A stretch of 7,454 bases of DNA from Lysobacterales bacterium (GTDB lineage: Bacteria > Pseudomonadota > Gammaproteobacteria > Xanthomonadales > SZUA-36): positions 1 through 7,454 of the forward strand of contig JARFQZ010000234.1 of the NCBI GenBank assembly GCA_029287515.1, given 5' to 3'. A model generated the notes under the pieces. It was not told the origin of the DNA. It saw nothing but the letters and a program-made list of their open reading frames with translations, and did not search any database. Below are positions 5,202-7,454 of the stretch, piece by piece (the first letter of the stretch is position 1; each line of letters begins with the position of its first letter). A program made the translations under genes and the position numbers.

Positions 5202-7454
5202 TCACAATGAAGAGGATTGTTTGTCTGTTCTCGTTGGGGGCAGGGGGGCGATTTGTCCCTGGGCGTTCATTTCGAAGACTTTTTCCCGTTGGTGCCGCAT
5301 GTCTTCTTCCAGTTCTTCGATCATGGCCCGGAATTCGGGGTGTTCGTGCAGGCCGTTGAAGTTGGGGTTGAGGTCGGTTTCCCAGCGCCAGTAGACGCGC
5401 CAGCCCTTGTCGATGATGCGGCGGAGTTCGTCGAGGGCTTCCTGGTCGCGGCCGAGGATGGCCAGTGCTTCGGCCTTCGCTGGCACCAGCCATGCTTTTG
5501 TTCCGCCTGTTGTGAAATAAGGCCTGTCATAGGCTTCAAGCGCCGTTGCCAGCAGTATCCCTGTTTCCTGCTCGCGCCCGGTCAGTTTTAGCAGCAGGGC
5601 AAGGTCGACCGCCTGCAACAGGTTGTTCTGGGTGATCAGCGGTTGTTCTCCAAACAGCTGCGGATGATGTTTTCTGAATACTTCTATGCCCGCCGCAGGT
5701 GCGCCGTTTGCGAGTGCCTCGTCGCGCTTGATGCGCATGAACACGCCATCGGAATTCCAGCGGTCGGGCACGCCAAGGTTCAGCGCGAGGTTGGCGTACT
5801 GCAGCGCGATCCCGAAATTTCCCACCAGGTAATGGTGATGGGCCTGCATGGCCATCGGCTGGGGTTCGTTGGTGACCCAGTCGTTCAGCCAGTCAGACCA
5901 TTCGCGGGCCCCTGTGAAGTCTTCCAGTGTGTCCAGAAGAAAGACCATCCAACCCGCCAGCTCATAGTCCTCGGGGTCAATCTCCAGGCCGCGGCGTATC
6001 CAGAAAACCGACTGGTCCAGTTGGCCAACGGCGTAATAACTGCCGCCGGCGGGGCCGTACCCAAGCGGGCTGGACGGGTCGATTTCCCTGACGCGCTTAA
6101 AAGCTTCCAGTGCCCCCTTGGAATCCTGCAGGGCGCCGAGGGTTCGCCCGATCACGAACAACAGGGTAGGGGAAAGAGGGTCGAGTTCCCGCGCCTGTTC
6201 CAACAAGGGCAGTGCCTGGTCGGGCTTGCCGTTTCTTTGCAGTACATTGGCATAAACCGTCATCGTGTCAGAGTTGCCCGGTTCCAGTTGCAAGGCTTTT
6301 TCAAAGGCTTCGTCAGAACCCGGTTCTCCAAGTTGGGATTTCAGCACGCCTAACGATGACCAGGCACCACCGTGTGATGCGTCAATCTCAAAGGCCCGGT
6401 CAAGGGCGGCCCTGGCTTCAGCGGCAATGTCACCGGCATCGTACATGCCCAGGTAAACACCTGCCGTCAATGCAACCGAGAGTGATGTGTAAGCATCGAC
6501 ATAATCCGGGTCGAGCGCAATGGCCTTCCGGGCATATTCCTCCGCCTTGGTCAGCGCATTGAATCCGTCCCTGCGAACCAACTGTCGGGACATGAGCACG
6601 GCCTGGTAGGCCTCGGTATTGGTGGTCGGTTGTCTGCCGAGTTCTTCGTTTTCTTCCTCGGTCAATGTCGTCTGAAGCGCAGCGGCGATGGCGCGGGCCA
6701 CTTCACGCTGGATTTCGAACAGGTTTTCAGCGGTCACGGTCCGGTCCCAGGTCTCAGCCCAGAGATGCTCGTCGGTCCTGGCATTGATCAGCTGCATGTT
6801 GATCCGGACCCGGTCACCGGCTTGCTGTATGCCGCCTTCCAGCAGATTGCTTACGCCCAATTCCTCGCCGATTTGGCGCATGTTCTTGGTCGTATCGCGG
6901 TAGGCCATGACCGATGTACGGGAGATGACCTTGAGTTCATGGATCTTCGACAACTGCGTCAGCAGGTCGTCATGGATGCCGTCGGAGAAGAAACGGGTGT
7001 TTTCCGAGCCCCGGCTTCGATTGGTGAAAGGGAGGACCGCGATGGACTTATCCGCGGGGTTGAGCAAGGGCCTGGTCGCGGGGGCCGGAGTTGCAGGCGG
7101 GTGAGTCGATTCTACAAACTCGGCGGGCGGTTCCGTGCTGCCGGTCTGGAACATCCCCGCCCGTTCGGCGCCCATCAGCAGGATGATCAGGGCCAGCACG
7201 CCAATGATGATCCGGTTCAGTTTCTGCCCGGTTTTCCGGGTTGTCGAGTCCGACCGATCGACATCCTGTTCTCTTTTCACACCCTGGGGTGTCAGTTCGA
7301 AAGCCCATGCAAACAGCAGAGCAGGGATGAAACCGATAACGATGATCAACAGCACTACCCTGGCAACCCAGTCCGGCAGCTCCAGTATCGGAGCCACCAC
7401 GTCCACCACCTGCAGAATCAACCAGGAGACGACAACATAGGCCGCGCCCACACG
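5202..7454 (-). CDS. FlgO/TolB-like domain, TPR-repeat inner-membrane protein A (partial, 5' end outside window)
   Basis: The frame is open from the right edge (CGT GTG GGC, reading Arg-Val-Gly) to TGA 5204-5202, giving 750 visible residues. The GTG at 7451 is an internal valine: RVGAAYVV aligns with residues 15-22 of B (FKVGTAYVV), so about 14-15 residues including the true start lie outside. Numbering visible residues, membrane segments are at about 3-22, 29-52 and 81-96. The loop 53-80 has LTPQGVKREQDVDRSDS and TGQKLNR. The linker 101-135 is Pro/Thr-rich. The FlgO/TolB-N-like domain spans about 136-262 (KSIAVLPFTNRS, FFSDGIHDDL, LGVSNLLEGGIQQAG, HLWAETWDR). Clear TPRs lie near 302-335, 342-373, 380-410, 411-444, 445-478 and 479-511, with consensus ends such as ALDPDYVDAY and ELDPLSP. 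The cap (HEHPEFRAM, 703-711) is followed by a polar Pro/Ser tail ending QSSSL that B and C lack. No cysteine is seen. It is more diverged from B and C than they are from each other. Function unknown. Confidence 0.93.
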   Translation of the reverse strand, partial: RVGAAYVVVSWLILQVVDVVAPILELPDWVARVVLLIIVIGFIPALLFAWAFELTPQGVKREQDVDRSDSTTRKTGQKLNRIIIGVLALIILLMGAERAGMFQTGSTEPPAEFVESTHPPATPAPATRPLLNPADKSIAVLPFTNRSRGSENTRFFSDGIHDDLLTQLSKIHELKVISRTSVMAYRDTTKNMRQIGEELGVSNLLEGGIQQAGDRVRINMQLINARTDEHLWAETWDRTVTAENLFEIQREVARAIAAALQTTLTEEENEELGRQPTTNTEAYQAVLMSRQLVRRDGFNALTKAEEYARKAIALDPDYVDAYTSLSVALTAGVYLGMYDAGDIAAEARAALDRAFEIDASHGGAWSSLGVLKSQLGEPGSDEAFEKALQLEPGNSDTMTVYANVLQRNGKPDQALPLLEQARELDPLSPTLLFVIGRTLGALQDSKGALEAFKRVREIDPSSPLGYGPAGGSYYAVGQLDQSVFWIRRGLEIDPEDYELAGWMVFLLDTLEDFTGAREWSDWLNDWVTNEPQPMAMQAHHHYLVGNFGIALQYANLALNLGVPDRWNSDGVFMRIKRDEALANGAPAAGIEVFRKHHPQLFGEQPLITQNNLLQAVDLALLLKLTGREQETGILLATALEAYDRPYFTTGGTKAWLVPAKAEALAILGRDQEALDELRRIIDKGWRVYWRWETDLNPNFNGLHEHPEFRAMIEELEEDMRHQREKVFEMNAQGQIAPLPPTRTDKQSSSL

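Noticed and set aside
7449..7451. GTG as the start codon of gene A
   Set aside because: The frame continues upstream to the window edge as Arg-Val-Gly and aligns inside the first membrane segment of B, C and D, so this is an internal valine and the start is outside.
693..7454. Annotation as adenylate cyclase, flagellar FlgO or Tol-Pal TolB
   Set aside because: No cyclase catalytic domain, no flagellar gene and no beta-propeller or Pal/Tol neighbour is present. Only the FlgO/TolB-N-like domain is shared with those names.

Overview
All the coding content of this window lies on the minus strand and is one protein family repeated four times. In transcription order (right to left) the genes are A (7454 to 5202, 5' end outside the window), B (4999 to 2843), C (2846 to 693) and D (696 to 1, 3' end outside the window). 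Each encodes an N-terminal membrane module (the ELKRRNVF start in B, C and D, two membrane segments, a conserved short polar loop, a third membrane segment), a variable linker, a FlgO/TolB-N-like alpha/beta domain starting at K-S-[IV]-A-V-L-P-F, and a long TPR-type helical tail with a shared C-terminal cap. D is seen only as far as the FlgO-like domain. By the positive-inside rule the FlgO-like domain and the TPRs should be in the periplasm, leaving only the short N-terminus and the loop of about 28 residues in the cytoplasm.

The host is probably a Gram-negative, fairly GC-rich proteobacterium. From memory, multi-copy 'ELKRRNVF' TolB-like/TPR proteins are typical of Wenzhouxiangella/Woeseia-type and Xanthomonadales-related gammaproteobacteria. 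No RNA gene, mobile element or CRISPR array is visible, so the taxonomic call is tentative.

Layout: B, C and D form a tight operon with two identical 4-bp ATGA stop/start overlaps (2843-2846 and 693-696). A is separated from B by a 202-bp gap (5000-5201). This gap holds several short palindromes, a likely extended -10 promoter for B-C-D, a small leader hairpin and a good ribosome binding site. B and C are close relatives: about 90% identical in the FlgO-like domain by hand count, but only about one third identical in the central TPR part. A and D share a different version of the membrane module.

Function is not established. The same periplasmic TolB-like + TPR tail is known in the wider family fused to cytoplasmic outputs (winged-helix CadC-like regulators, adenylate cyclases, protein kinases). 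Here the output domain is missing and replaced by the multi-pass membrane module. My inference is that the array encodes a set of envelope sensor or scaffold proteins that share a common core and differ in their TPR binding surfaces.
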